From assembly GCF_900111315.1 (NCBI RefSeq), contig NZ_FOGU01000010.1, forward strand, positions 103,666 through 167,665: a stretch of 64,000 nucleotides of DNA. Direction: 5' to 3'. Below the pieces are notes generated by a model. It had not been told where the DNA came from, did not search any database, and was given only the letters and a program-made list of their open reading frames with translations. This document shows positions 1-8,374 of the stretch, one piece after another (position 1 is the stretch's first letter; each line of letters opens with the position of its first letter). Made by a program: the position numbers and the translations under genes. This DNA is from Tranquillimonas rosea (GTDB lineage Bacteria; Pseudomonadota; Alphaproteobacteria; Rhodobacterales; Rhodobacteraceae).

Positions 1-314
1 CCGCGCTCGACGTGCTGGGCGACCGGACCGAGCTGCGGATGAACGGCGACCAGCCCTACGTCACGGACGAGGGGAACCATATCGTCGATCTGCATCTGGG
101 GCGGATCGGAAATGCCCGTCAGCTGGCGCTGGTGCTCAACCAGATACCCGGCGTGGTCGAGAACGGGCTCTTCATCGACATCTGCGATGTGCTGGTGACG
201 GGTCATGCCGACGGCCGGGTCGAGTTGCGTGACATCAACACCGGCGCGCAAGAGGAAGACCGCATCGATTTCGTCGAGAGCGAGAATATGTTTCGGGATA
301 TCGGCAATGACTGA
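1..314 (+). CDS. rpiA: Ribose-5-phosphate isomerase A, C-terminal part (cut by window edge)
   Basis: This is the last 103 or so residues of ribose-5-phosphate isomerase A, which interconverts ribose 5-phosphate and ribulose 5-phosphate in the non-oxidative pentose phosphate pathway in the cytosol. The visible segment carries the family's C-terminal block: the stretch with YVTDEGNHIVD, then the PGVVENGLFI motif that contributes to the active site and dimer. The frame is open to the left edge, so the N-terminal part lies outside the window. Its stop codon overlaps the start of the downstream glutathione reductase gene by 8 bp, so the two are very probably co-transcribed and translationally coupled. 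Confidence 0.93.
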   Translation, partial: ALDVLGDRTELRMNGDQPYVTDEGNHIVDLHLGRIGNARQLALVLNQIPGVVENGLFIDICDVLVTGHADGRVELRDINTGAQEEDRIDFVESENMFRDIGND

Positions 315-1800
315 CGCGTTCGACTACGACCTGTTCGTCATAGGCGGCGGCTCGGGGGGCGTCCGCGCTGCCCGCACGTCCTCGGCCAAGGGGGCCCGCG
401 TCGCGCTGGCCGAGGAAAGCCGCATGGGCGGCACCTGCGTCATCCGCGGCTGCGTGCCGAAGAAGTTGATGGTCTTCGCCTCGGAGTACCGCCAGACCTT
501 CGCCGACGCCGAACGCTACGGCTGGTCGGTGAAGGTCGACGATTTCGATTGGCCGGCCTTCCGCAAGGGCCTGCACGCCGAGCTGGACCGCCTTGAAGAG
601 ATCTATCGCGGCCTGTTGTCCGGCTCGGATGTCGAGGTGTTCGACCAGCGCGCCACGCTGGACGATGCCCACACCGTCCGCCTGGCCGACGGCACCACGA
701 AGCGCGCCAAGCACATCCTGATCGCCACCGGCGGCAGCCCCGTGCGGCCCGAGATGCAGAACGCCGATCTCGGGCTGGTCTCGAACGACATCTTCCTGAT
801 GGAAGAGCTGCCCGAGTCGGTGCTGATCGTCGGCGGCGGCTACATCGCTTGCGAGTTCGCCTGCATCCTGCACGGGCTGGGCGTCGAGGTGACGCAGTAC
901 TATCGCGGCGCGCAGATCCTGCGGGGCTTCGACGACGAGGCGCGCGGCCTGATCGCCGAGGCGATGTGCGAGCGTGGCATCGATCTGCATGTCGGCACCA
1001 ACATCGTCGAGATGGAGCCTTGGGCCGAGCACGAAGAGGCCCGCCGCCCGGTTCCCGCCAACAGCGATGCCGCGATGGGCGCGCCGGTGGAAGAGCGCGA
1101 GGTCGGCTCGGACGTGCTGGCCGCCAACCCCAAGAGCGACACCCGCTACGAGGCCGGCTGCCCGATGTGGGTCAAGGGCACGAACGGGCACGAAAAGCGA
1201 TTCGACCACGTGCTGTTCGCGACCGGCCGGTCGCCGAACACCGAGGGGCTGGGCCTCGAGGAGATCGGCGTCGAGCTGGGCCGCCGAGGCGAGGTGATCG
1301 TGAACGAGTACTCGCAGTCGAGCGTCCCGTCGATCTACGCGATCGGGGACGTGACCGACCGCGTCGCGCTGACGCCGGTGGCGATCCGCGAGGGCATGGC
1401 GTTTACCGAGACGGTGTTCGGCGACACGCCGACGCCCGTGGATCACGAGCTGATCCCCTCGGCCGTCTTTACTCAGCCCGAGATGGGCACCATCGGCCTG
1501 ACCGAAGAAGCGGCGCGGGACATCGAGCCGATCGAGGTCTACTGTGCTTCGTTCCGGCCCATGCAGCAGGCCTTCGCAGGTCGGAGCGACCGTGCGCTCA
1601 TGAAGTTGATCGTGGGCCGCGACAGTCGCAAGGTGCTTGGCTGTCATATCGTCGCAGACCACGCGGGCGAGATGATCCAGATGGCTGGAATCGCTATCAA
1701 GATGGGCGCGACGAAGGAGGATTTCGACCGGGTCTGCGCCGTGCACCCGACCATTTCGGAAGAACTCGTGACCATGCGCACGCCTCTGAGAACAGCTTGA
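307..1800 (+). CDS. gor: Glutathione-disulfide reductase
   Basis: FAD- and NADPH-dependent reduction of glutathione disulfide in the cytosol. The 497-residue protein has the N-terminal FAD motif (GGGSGG, residues 13-18), the redox-active pair C44 and C49 in GGTCVIRGCVPKK, the second dinucleotide motif GGGYIACEFA, and the C-terminal dimer-interface His480-Glu485 block (HPTISEEL). The ATG at 307 is chosen because it overlaps the end of rpiA and directly precedes the FAD fold; the open frame extends further upstream only through rpiA coding sequence. About 45-50 residues at roughly 237-285, just before the ATGRSPNT motif, are extra compared with the usual ~450-residue enzyme and look low-complexity and acidic. 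Close relatives such as trypanothione or mercuric reductases are less likely because the whole C-terminal block fits Gor. Confidence 0.93.
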   Translation: MTDAFDYDLFVIGGGSGGVRAARTSSAKGARVALAEESRMGGTCVIRGCVPKKLMVFASEYRQTFADAERYGWSVKVDDFDWPAFRKGLHAELDRLEEIYRGLLSGSDVEVFDQRATLDDAHTVRLADGTTKRAKHILIATGGSPVRPEMQNADLGLVSNDIFLMEELPESVLIVGGGYIACEFACILHGLGVEVTQYYRGAQILRGFDDEARGLIAEAMCERGIDLHVGTNIVEMEPWAEHEEARRPVPANSDAAMGAPVEEREVGSDVLAANPKSDTRYEAGCPMWVKGTNGHEKRFDHVLFATGRSPNTEGLGLEEIGVELGRRGEVIVNEYSQSSVPSIYAIGDVTDRVALTPVAIREGMAFTETVFGDTPTPVDHELIPSAVFTQPEMGTIGLTEEAARDIEPIEVYCASFRPMQQAFAGRSDRALMKLIVGRDSRKVLGCHIVADHAGEMIQMAGIAIKMGATKEDFDRVCAVHPTISEELVTMRTPLRTA

Positions 1801-1880
1801 ATTCACCTGTCGCGTGCACAGGTACATTGATACTGATCGTGTCCGACGGGGCACGACCGACAAGGGAGACCAGAACCTAG

Positions 1881-3086
1881 ATGGCCAGCAACAAAGGCGG
1901 ACCTTGGGGCGGCGGCCCGCGCGGCACCAATGGTAGCGGCGGCAGCGGCAGCGGCGGGGGCGACGATCGCCGCCCCGGCGGCCAGCGTCCCGGAGAAGGG
2001 CGCCCGATCCCTGAAATCGACGAGATCATGAAGAAGGGCCAAGAGCATCTGCGCGTCCTGATGGGCGGCCGTGGCGGCCGGTCCAACGGGCCGAGCGGCG
2101 GCTCGGGCGGCCCCAGCGCGAACCGCGCGACGGTGGTGATCGCCATCGTCGTCCTGGCCGGGCTCTGGGTCTTCAACTCGCTCTACACCGTTCAGCCCGA
2201 AGAGCAGGGCGTCGAGCTGTTCCTCGGCGATTTCCGTCGCACCACGGATGACGGCCTGCACTTCGCGCCGTGGCCTCTTGTCACCGCCGAGGTGATTCCG
2301 GTCACCACCGAGCGGACCGAGGACATCGGCATGCGCTCGCGCGACAGCCGCTCGGACGGCGGCCTGATGCTGACCACGGACGAGAACATCGTCGACATCG
2401 ACTTCCAGGTCGTCTGGAACGTGTCCGACCCGTCGCTCTTCCTGTTCAACCTGCGCGATCCGCAGGAAACCGTGCGCGCCGTCAGCGAGGCGGCGATGCG
2501 CGAGATCATCGCGCAGTCGCAACTTGCGCCGATCCTCAACGTCAGCCGTGAAGAGATCGCCGCCGGTGCCGAAGAGCGCATCCAGTCGACGCTCAACAGC
2601 TACGACAGCGGCATCAACATCGTCCGCGTCAACCTGAACGGCGCCGAGCCGCCGGAAGAGGTGATCGACGCCTTCCGCGAGGTGCAGGCCGCCGAGCAGG
2701 AGCGCGAGCGTCTGACCCGCCAGGCCGACGCCTATGCGAACCGCGTGCTGGCCGGCGCCCGAGGCGAGGCGGCGCAGACCTTGGAGGAGGCCGAGGGCTA
2801 TCGCGCCCGCGTCGTCAACGAGGCGCAGGGTGAGGCGAGCCGCTTCACCTCGGTCCTGTCGGAATACTCCAATGCCCCCGAAGTGACGCGCAAACGCCTC
2901 TATCTCGAAACGATGGAGCAGGTTCTCGGTGACGTCGACAAGATCATCCTGGACGAACAGATCGGCGGCGGCGGTAGTGGCGGCGGCCAAGGCGTCGTGC
3001 CGTATCTTCCGCTGAATGAACTCCGCGGCACCACCGGGTCGGGGCAGGCCCAGCAGTCGAACTCGAGCAGCGGGAGCAGCAACTGA
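1881..3086 (+). CDS. hflK: FtsH protease modulator HflK (SPFH/band 7 protein)
   Basis: HflK forms with HflC a large membrane-anchored SPFH cage around the FtsH protease and modulates its access to membrane proteins. The 401-residue protein has a Gly/Pro/Arg-rich cytoplasmic N-terminus (about residues 1-80), one membrane segment (about 83-101), then the periplasmic band 7 domain and a charged coiled-coil with the Ala/Glu-rich region around residues 270-320. The tail is Gly/Ser/Gln rich. A GGGAGA ribosome site lies upstream of the ATG. The stop codon overlaps the hflC start by one base (TGATG), the usual coupling for this pair. Confidence 0.95.
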   Translation: MASNKGGPWGGGPRGTNGSGGSGSGGGDDRRPGGQRPGEGRPIPEIDEIMKKGQEHLRVLMGGRGGRSNGPSGGSGGPSANRATVVIAIVVLAGLWVFNSLYTVQPEEQGVELFLGDFRRTTDDGLHFAPWPLVTAEVIPVTTERTEDIGMRSRDSRSDGGLMLTTDENIVDIDFQVVWNVSDPSLFLFNLRDPQETVRAVSEAAMREIIAQSQLAPILNVSREEIAAGAEERIQSTLNSYDSGINIVRVNLNGAEPPEEVIDAFREVQAAEQERERLTRQADAYANRVLAGARGEAAQTLEEAEGYRARVVNEAQGEASRFTSVLSEYSNAPEVTRKRLYLETMEQVLGDVDKIILDEQIGGGGSGGGQGVVPYLPLNELRGTTGSGQAQQSNSSSGSSN

Positions 3087-4195
3087 TGCGTAAGGCAACG
3101 ATCCTAATTCCCATCGTCGTCGTCGCTGCCATCGGGCTGCTTTCGTCGATCTTCATCGTCGACGAGCGCGAGAACGTGCTGGTCCTGCAGTTCGGCCAGA
3201 TCAAGCAGGTCAAGGAAGAGCCGGGCCTCGGGTTCAAGGTGCCGCTGATCCAGGACGTCGTGCGCTACGACGACCGCATCCTCTCGCTCGACACCGAGGC
3301 GACCGAGGTGACCCCTGCGGACGACCGGCGCCTCGTGGTGGACGCCTTCGCGCGCTACCGCATCGACGACGTCGTGCAGTTCCGCGAGGCGATCGGCGTG
3401 GGCGGTCTGCTGGCCGCCGAGAATCGCCTTGGCGACATCCTCAACGCCCAGATCCGCGCCGTGCTCGGTTCGGACGGCGTGACCTCGAACACTATCCTGT
3501 CCGAGGATCGCAGCCAGCTGATGGAGCGGATCACCGAGGAATCGCGCAGCCGGGCCGAGGCGCTGGGGCTTTATGTCATCGATGTGAGGCTCAAGCAGAC
3601 GAACCTGCCGACCCAGAACCTCGACGCCACCTTCGCCCGGATGCGGGCCGAGCGTGAGCGTGAGGCCGCGGACGAGATCGCGCGTGGTGAAGAGGCGGCG
3701 CAGCGGGTGCGCGCGCTGGCCGACAGGACCGTCGTCGAACTGGTCTCTGACGCCGAACGCGAGGCGGAGATCACCCGCGGTCAGGCGGATGCCGAGCGGA
3801 ACCGCATCTTTGCCGAGGCTTTCGGTGCGAATCCCGAGTTCTTCGAGTTCTACCGCTCGCTCACGGCCTACACCCGGTCGCTCCGTGGCGAGAACTCGAC
3901 CCTCGTCCTGACGCCCGACAGCGAGTTCTTCGACTATCTCAAGACGGACCAGCCGCGGGAGGTGAACCGCGCCCTGACGCCGGTCCCGCAGGACGGCGCC
4001 GAGGGCGCCGACCAGTCCGGCGCGAACACGGAAGAGGGCGACGGCGCCGCGCAGACCGAGGCCTCCGCCCCCGAGGCCGAGGCTCAGGGTGAGCCGGAGC
4101 AATCCGAGGCGTCGGCGGACGAGGACAGCGGCAGCGACAACAGCTCGCTTCCGGTGGCCGAGGCTGACAGCGCGGACGAGGTCGAGACGCAGTGA
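3086..4195 (+). CDS. hflC: FtsH protease modulator HflC (SPFH/band 7 protein)
   Basis: Partner of HflK in the FtsH-associated SPFH complex. The 369-residue protein starts with a membrane anchor (about residues 4-24) followed by the motif VDERENVLVLQFGQ typical of HflC and a full band 7 domain with the Ala/Glu/Arg-rich helical arm (about 185-250). The last 75 residues are an acidic, Ala/Glu/Ser/Asp-rich extension not present in the ~295-residue enterobacterial protein; such tails are seen in relatives and are probably disordered. It is translationally coupled to hflK upstream (1-bp overlap) and to the small DUF2065 gene downstream (4-bp GTGA overlap). Confidence 0.95.
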   Translation: MRKATILIPIVVVAAIGLLSSIFIVDERENVLVLQFGQIKQVKEEPGLGFKVPLIQDVVRYDDRILSLDTEATEVTPADDRRLVVDAFARYRIDDVVQFREAIGVGGLLAAENRLGDILNAQIRAVLGSDGVTSNTILSEDRSQLMERITEESRSRAEALGLYVIDVRLKQTNLPTQNLDATFARMRAEREREAADEIARGEEAAQRVRALADRTVVELVSDAEREAEITRGQADAERNRIFAEAFGANPEFFEFYRSLTAYTRSLRGENSTLVLTPDSEFFDYLKTDQPREVNRALTPVPQDGAEGADQSGANTEEGDGAAQTEASAPEAEAQGEPEQSEASADEDSGSDNSSLPVAEADSADEVETQ

Positions 4196-4389
4196 CCGCC
4201 ATCGTGGTCATGGCCATCGGCCTTGCATTCTGCTTCGAGGGGCTGGTCTTTGCACTGGCCCCTTTTCGTATCGAACAGGCGCTCGAGGCCCTGCGCGACC
4301 TGGGCCCCGAGGCACGGCGCATCATCGGGCTCGCGGTGCTGGCTGCCGGTGTCGCGCTGGTGGCGCTGGGACGGGCGCTCGGGGCCTGA
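4192..4389 (+). CDS. DUF2065 small inner-membrane protein
   Basis: A 65-residue protein with two hydrophobic segments (roughly residues 2-20 and 43-62) separated by a short charged stretch containing IEQALEALRDL. This matches the DUF2065 family, which is found next to hflKC in many proteobacteria; its function is not established. The GTG start overlaps the hflC stop by 4 bp, so it is almost certainly translated as the third gene of the hflK-hflC operon, and a role with HflKC/FtsH in the membrane is a reasonable inference from context only. Confidence 0.8.
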   Translation: MTAIVVMAIGLAFCFEGLVFALAPFRIEQALEALRDLGPEARRIIGLAVLAAGVALVALGRALGA

Positions 4390-4552
4390 GCACGGCCCGT
4401 TCGTTCCCTTCGCAAGATGTCACGGCGCTTTCACGCGCGTTTTATTCAGCGAGTGTGGCCTTTCGGTTGCAGGGTTCGGGACCTATCTGCAAGGTGACGG
4501 CATCAGCCCGGGCCGGAGACGGTGCGGGCGTCGCGTCCCCAATCTATGATCC

Positions 4553-4558
4553 AAGGAG
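4553..4558 (+). promoter_or_regulatory. Shine-Dalgarno site deciding the degP GTG start
   Basis: AAGGAG sits 6 bp before the GTG at 4565. The next in-frame ATG, at 4613, has no comparable site, which is why the GTG start is preferred. Confidence 0.6.
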
Positions 4559-4564
4559 TTTGGA

Positions 4565-6046
4565 GTGACATCCCAGGCCAAGACCCTAACCGCGACCCCA
4601 CAGACGCAGGTGATGCGCCTGTTCTGGGTCCTCCTCGTCGGCCTCGCCCTGACGGTCGGCCAAGTGGCCAACGCCCAGACACGGCCGACGAGCTTCTCCG
4701 AGCTTGCCGACGAGGTCAGCCCGTCCGTCGTCAACATCACCACGTCGACCACCGTTGCGTCGCGGTCTGGTGAAGGTCAGCCGATGGTTCCCGAGGGCTC
4801 GCCCTTCGAGGATTTCTTCCGTGACTTCATGGACCGCAACGGCCCGAACGGTCAGCAGCCCCAGCGTCCGCGCCGCAGCCAGGCGCTCGGCTCGGGCTTC
4901 GTGATCTCCGAGGACGGCTTCGTCGTCACCAACAACCACGTGATCGAGGGCGCCGACGAGATCATCGTCGAGTTCTTCTCGGGTAACGAATTGCAGGCCG
5001 AGGTCGTGGGCACCGACCCCAACACCGACATCGCCCTGCTCAAAGTCGAGCCCGACGAGGCCCTGTCCTATGTCGAGTTCGGCAACAGCGACGAGGCCAA
5101 TGTCGGCGACTGGGTCATGGCGATGGGCAACCCGCTGGGCCAGGGCTTTTCCGTCTCGGCCGGCATCGTGTCGGCCCGCGGCCGGGCGCTCAGCGGCAGC
5201 TATGACGACTACATCCAGACCGACGCGGCCATCAACCGCGGCAACTCGGGCGGGCCGCTGTTCAACATGGACGGCGACGTGATCGGCGTGAACACCGCCA
5301 TCCTCTCGCCGACCGGCGGGTCGATCGGCATCGGCTTCGCCATGTCCTCCAACGTCGTCACCAATGTCGTCGACCAGCTCCAGGAATTCGGCGAGACGCG
5401 CCGCGGCTGGCTGGGCGTCCGCATCCAGGACGTGACCGACGACATCGCCGAAAGCATCGGCCTCGAAGAGGTCCGCGGCGCGCTGGTCACCGACGTGCCC
5501 GAGGGCCCCGCGCAGGAGGCGGGCATGGAATCGGGCGACGTGATCCTGTCGTTCGACGGGAACGAGGTCGAGGACACGCGTGGCCTTGTCCGCACCGTGG
5601 GCAACACCGCCGTCGGCAAGACCGTGCGCGTCACCGTCTTCCGTGAGGGCGCGACCGAGACGCTCCGCGTGACGTTGGGCCGCCGCGAGGACGCGCAGGA
5701 CGCCGTGCCCGCCTCGGCCCCTGCCGACCAGGAGACGCCGTCCGAGGAAGAGGTTCTCGGCCTGACCCTGTCGGACATGACCGCCGAGCTTCGCGAGGAG
5801 CTCGCCCTGCCGGACAATGCCGAGGGCGTGGTCGTCACCGACGTCGCCGTCGAGAGCGAGGCCTACGAGAAGGGCCTGCGCGCGGGCGACCTGATCGCCG
5901 AGGCCGGCCAGCAGCAGGTGGAGAGCCCCGGCGATCTGCAGGAGCGGATCGACAGCGCCCGCGAGGCGGGCCGCAAGTCGCTGCTCCTCCTCGTGCGCCG
6001 CGAAGGTGAGCCGCGCTTCGTGGCCCTGTCGATCGACCAGGGCTGA
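4565..6046 (+). CDS. degP: Do-like periplasmic serine endoprotease (DegP/HtrA family)
   Basis: Periplasmic protease/chaperone of the HtrA family that degrades misfolded envelope proteins. The 493-residue protein has an N-terminal signal peptide ending near ANAQT (about residue 38), a trypsin-like domain with the catalytic triad H125 (NNHVIEG), D155 (NTDIALLKV) and S228 (RGNSGGPL), then two PDZ domains (about 285-365 and 395-480). All catalytic residues are intact. The GTG start is supported by a Shine-Dalgarno site 6 bp upstream. It lies 175 bp after the hflKC operon and is followed by a strong intrinsic terminator, so it is probably its own transcription unit. DegQ or MucD are alternative names; the sequence alone does not separate them. 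Confidence 0.93.
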   Translation: MTSQAKTLTATPQTQVMRLFWVLLVGLALTVGQVANAQTRPTSFSELADEVSPSVVNITTSTTVASRSGEGQPMVPEGSPFEDFFRDFMDRNGPNGQQPQRPRRSQALGSGFVISEDGFVVTNNHVIEGADEIIVEFFSGNELQAEVVGTDPNTDIALLKVEPDEALSYVEFGNSDEANVGDWVMAMGNPLGQGFSVSAGIVSARGRALSGSYDDYIQTDAAINRGNSGGPLFNMDGDVIGVNTAILSPTGGSIGIGFAMSSNVVTNVVDQLQEFGETRRGWLGVRIQDVTDDIAESIGLEEVRGALVTDVPEGPAQEAGMESGDVILSFDGNEVEDTRGLVRTVGNTAVGKTVRVTVFREGATETLRVTLGRREDAQDAVPASAPADQETPSEEEVLGLTLSDMTAELREELALPDNAEGVVVTDVAVESEAYEKGLRAGDLIAEAGQQQVESPGDLQERIDSAREAGRKSLLLLVRREGEPRFVALSIDQG

Positions 6047-6074
6047 CACCGGCGCCACCGCACGACAGATGGTA

Positions 6075-6101
6075 GGGCGCCCCCCGCGGGGCGCCCTTTT
6101 T
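6075..6101 (+). terminator. Intrinsic terminator of degP
   Basis: A perfect 9-bp GC stem (GGGCGCCCC / GGGGCGCCC) with a 4-base loop is followed directly by five T residues, 29 bp after the degP stop codon. Confidence 0.9.
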
Positions 6102-6121
6102 CGTGCGCCAATGGGGCTTGG

Positions 6122-6643
6122 TCAGTCGCCGGAGGGGGCCGCGAGGGCCTCGTCCCGCTCGTAGGCCACAAGGCCCAGCCGCTTGGCCGCGGCGAGACTC
6201 AGCGCGTCGCTGTGCAGCGATTGCGCCGCCTGATAGCGGCGGATGGCCCGTCGCGTGGCGTCGTCGACTTCGCCGGTCACCGGGCCCCGGTGATACCCCC
6301 GCGCCCTGAGCGCCCGCTGCAGAGAGGCCACGAAGGCCGGCGTCACCATCTCGGGGCAGGGGGTCTCGAACCAGATGTCGTCGCGGTCGCGCAGGATCGC
6401 CTGCCGTGTCTCGGTGCGATAGGTCGCGGGCGCGGCACGCCCCGCCGGGGCCACCTGCACCTGCTCGGTCACTGTCTCGATCAGCGCCGGCGTCGTCTCC
6501 CGCGCCCAGCAGGTGCCCGGCGCCGCGTCGGGCGGGGCGTCCCGCGCCGACAGGTCCGCTTCGAGGAAGCGCGACACGCGCGGACCGCCATCGGCACATG
6601 CGACGAGAACCAGGGGCGCGACCAGCGCCAGGGATCGGATCAT
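6122..6643 (-). CDS. Peptidoglycan-binding domain lipoprotein
   Basis: A 173-residue predicted lipoprotein of unknown role. The ATG at 6643 is chosen because it opens a lipoprotein signal peptide ending in LVLVAC, with the acylated Cys at about residue 16; an upstream in-frame ATG at 6679 would add 12 charged residues before it. The C-terminal third (about residues 95-150) reads as a PG_binding_1 helix bundle: SLQRALRARGYHRGPVTGEV followed by DDATRRAIRRYQ. The middle contains two Cys residues (TCWAR and TPCPEM) that could form a disulfide. It is 69 bp downstream of the OB-fold gene on the same strand and may share its transcript. Confidence 0.7.
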   Translation of the reverse strand: MIRSLALVAPLVLVACADGGPRVSRFLEADLSARDAPPDAAPGTCWARETTPALIETVTEQVQVAPAGRAAPATYRTETRQAILRDRDDIWFETPCPEMVTPAFVASLQRALRARGYHRGPVTGEVDDATRRAIRRYQAAQSLHSDALSLAAAKRLGLVAYERDEALAAPSGD

Positions 6644-6712
6644 GCTGCTCGGGCCTCTTGCTGGGCGTCTGCCCGGCATCCTAGCCGCCCGCTCCGCGTC
6701 GGGAAAGCCCGC

Positions 6713-7135
6713 TCAGGGCTGGTCTGCGGCGCGGGCGGGCAGATGCACGGCGGTGGCCGGGTCGGCCTCCTGCGGCGCGGCGTCGGGGCGCAGGAGGTCG
6801 TCGAGCATCCACGAGATGTCCTCGATCACGTCCGCCACCACGTGCACCACGGCGCCCTCGCGCTGCAGCCGCCCGGTTACCCGCAGGCAGCGCCCGGCGA
6901 TCACCGCCCGGCGGTAGCGTTCGTACAGCGACCGCCAGACGATCACGTTGCAGATGCCAGTCTCGTCCTCGAGCGTGATGAAGATCACGCCCTTCGCCGT
7001 GCCCGGCCGCTGGCGCACCAGCACCAGCCCCGCGACGGCCACCCGCGCCCCCTTCGGCGGCTCGTCCAGCCGGGCATGGGGCAGGCAGGCGGGCGGACGC
7101 GGCCATTCCGCGGGCGGTGTGCCGAAATCGGTCAT
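6713..7135 (-). CDS. Stand-alone DnaE2-type C-terminal OB-fold protein, LexA-box linked
   Basis: This 140-residue ORF matches only the extreme C-terminal OB-fold of the error-prone DNA polymerase III alpha subunit DnaE2. The diagnostic blocks are VAGLVLVRQRPGTAKGVIF (residues 33-51), TLEDETGICNVIVW, VTGRLQREG and VVHVVADVIEDIS. No polymerase, PHP or finger domains precede it: the first 30 residues are Pro-rich and unrelated, and an in-frame TAA lies four codons before the ATG. The frame is intact and codon use is like its neighbours, so it is either a functional small single-stranded-DNA-binding protein or the fused remnant of a deleted imuA-imuB-dnaE2 cassette. A consensus alphaproteobacterial LexA box lies just before the start codon, so it is predicted to be SOS-regulated. 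The biochemical function is inferred, not known. Confidence 0.75.
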   Translation of the reverse strand: MTDFGTPPAEWPRPPACLPHARLDEPPKGARVAVAGLVLVRQRPGTAKGVIFITLEDETGICNVIVWRSLYERYRRAVIAGRCLRVTGRLQREGAVVHVVADVIEDISWMLDDLLRPDAAPQEADPATAVHLPARAADQP

Positions 7136-7136
7136 G

Positions 7137-7151
7137 GAACAGAGTTAGAAC
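7137..7151 (-). promoter_or_regulatory. LexA (SOS) box
   Basis: GAAC-N7-GAAC on the plus strand, i.e. GTTC-N7-GTTC read toward the minus-strand OB-fold gene, matches exactly the LexA box described for Rhodobacter and other Alphaproteobacteria. Its edge is one base from the ATG at 7135, so LexA binding would cover the start region, implying a very short leader. It lies 115 bp from the ferredoxin start on the other strand and could also influence that gene. Confidence 0.75.
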
Positions 7152-7205
7152 ATATGGGGTACACCGGCAAGAGACGGCTTTCACTTGCCGCCCGCCTTCC
7201 CCTAA

Positions 7206-7588
<383 letters not shown>

Positions 7589-7589
<1 letters not shown>

Positions 7590-8296
7590 TGCGCGGGGGG
7601 GCGGTACGGGGCGCCGCTGCGGCGCTCGTCCTCCTCGCCGCCCCGCCGGCCGCGGCCGAGGGCGTGGCCGCCGCCCGCTTCGCCGCGCCCACCGACCGTT
7701 ACGATCACGCCGTCCTCGGCGACGCGATCGAGTGGGGCGCGCTCGAAATCGTCACCGAAACCGGTCGCCGTCTCACGCTCACCCTGCCGCGGACCCGCGT
7801 GTTCGAGGATCTCGCGCCCCGCCGCGCGGACATCGACGGAGACGGGGACGACGAGGTGTTCGTGGTCGAGACCGATCTCGACCGGGGCGCGCGCCTGTCG
7901 GTCTACGATGCCGCCGGTCTCGTCGCCGCCACGCCCTTCATCGGCCGCCGTCACAGGTGGCTCGCCCCCGTCGGCGCGGCCGATCTCGACGGCGACGGCA
8001 CGGTCGAGATCGCCTATGTCGATCGCCCCCATCTCGCCGCGATCCTGCGGGTTTGGCGCTACCGCGACGGCGCCCTGCACGAGGTCGCAGCGTCCCCCGG
8101 CCTGACGAACCACCGTCTCGGCCAGGCGGTGATCCAGGGCGGGATCGCCCGTTGCGCCGACGGCCCCGCCATCGTCACCGCCGATGCCGCCTGGCGCCGC
8201 GTGATCGTCACGACCCTTCGCCGGGGCCACCTCTCCCCTCGGGACACCGGCCCCTATACCGGTCCCGACAGCCTCGCCCCCGACCAGGCCTGCTGA
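7589..8296 (+). CDS. Secreted FG-GAP/VCBS repeat protein
   Basis: A 235-residue protein with a signal peptide (hydrophobic segment ending near PPAAAEG, about residue 22) and at least two FG-GAP type calcium-binding loops, DIDGDGDDEVFVVE (about residues 73-86) and DLDGDGTVEIAYVD (about 132-145), consistent with a small beta-propeller-like exported protein. No enzyme motif is visible. The ATG overlaps the ferredoxin stop (TGATG), so it is coupled to that gene, but no functional link is evident. The longer open frame upstream is shadow coding within the ferredoxin gene. Confidence 0.75.
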
Positions 8297-8301
8297 CCCA
8301 C

Positions 8302-8368
8302 CCTTCTTCTGTCCAAGAAATATCCCGGGGGAGTCGCCGCCAGGCGACGGGGGCAGCGCCCCCACTCC
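8302..8368 (-). repeat. Double-hairpin intergenic element, copy 1
   Basis: Contains the conserved core AAATATCCCGGGGGAG followed by two hairpins, GTCGCCGCCAGGCGAC and GGGGGCAGCGCCCCC. It fills the junction between the FG-GAP gene and purD; read on the minus strand it starts 6 bp after the purD stop codon and gives hairpin 2, hairpin 1, then a T-containing GGATATTTC, as expected of a purD terminator. Four related copies occur in the window. Confidence 0.75.
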
Positions 8369-8374
8369 ACGTCC

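Noticed and set aside
235..1863. 542-codon open frame antisense to gor
   Set aside because: It mirrors gor codon by codon, is Arg/His/Ala rich, matches no family, and gor motifs are beyond doubt. Typical GC-rich shadow frame.
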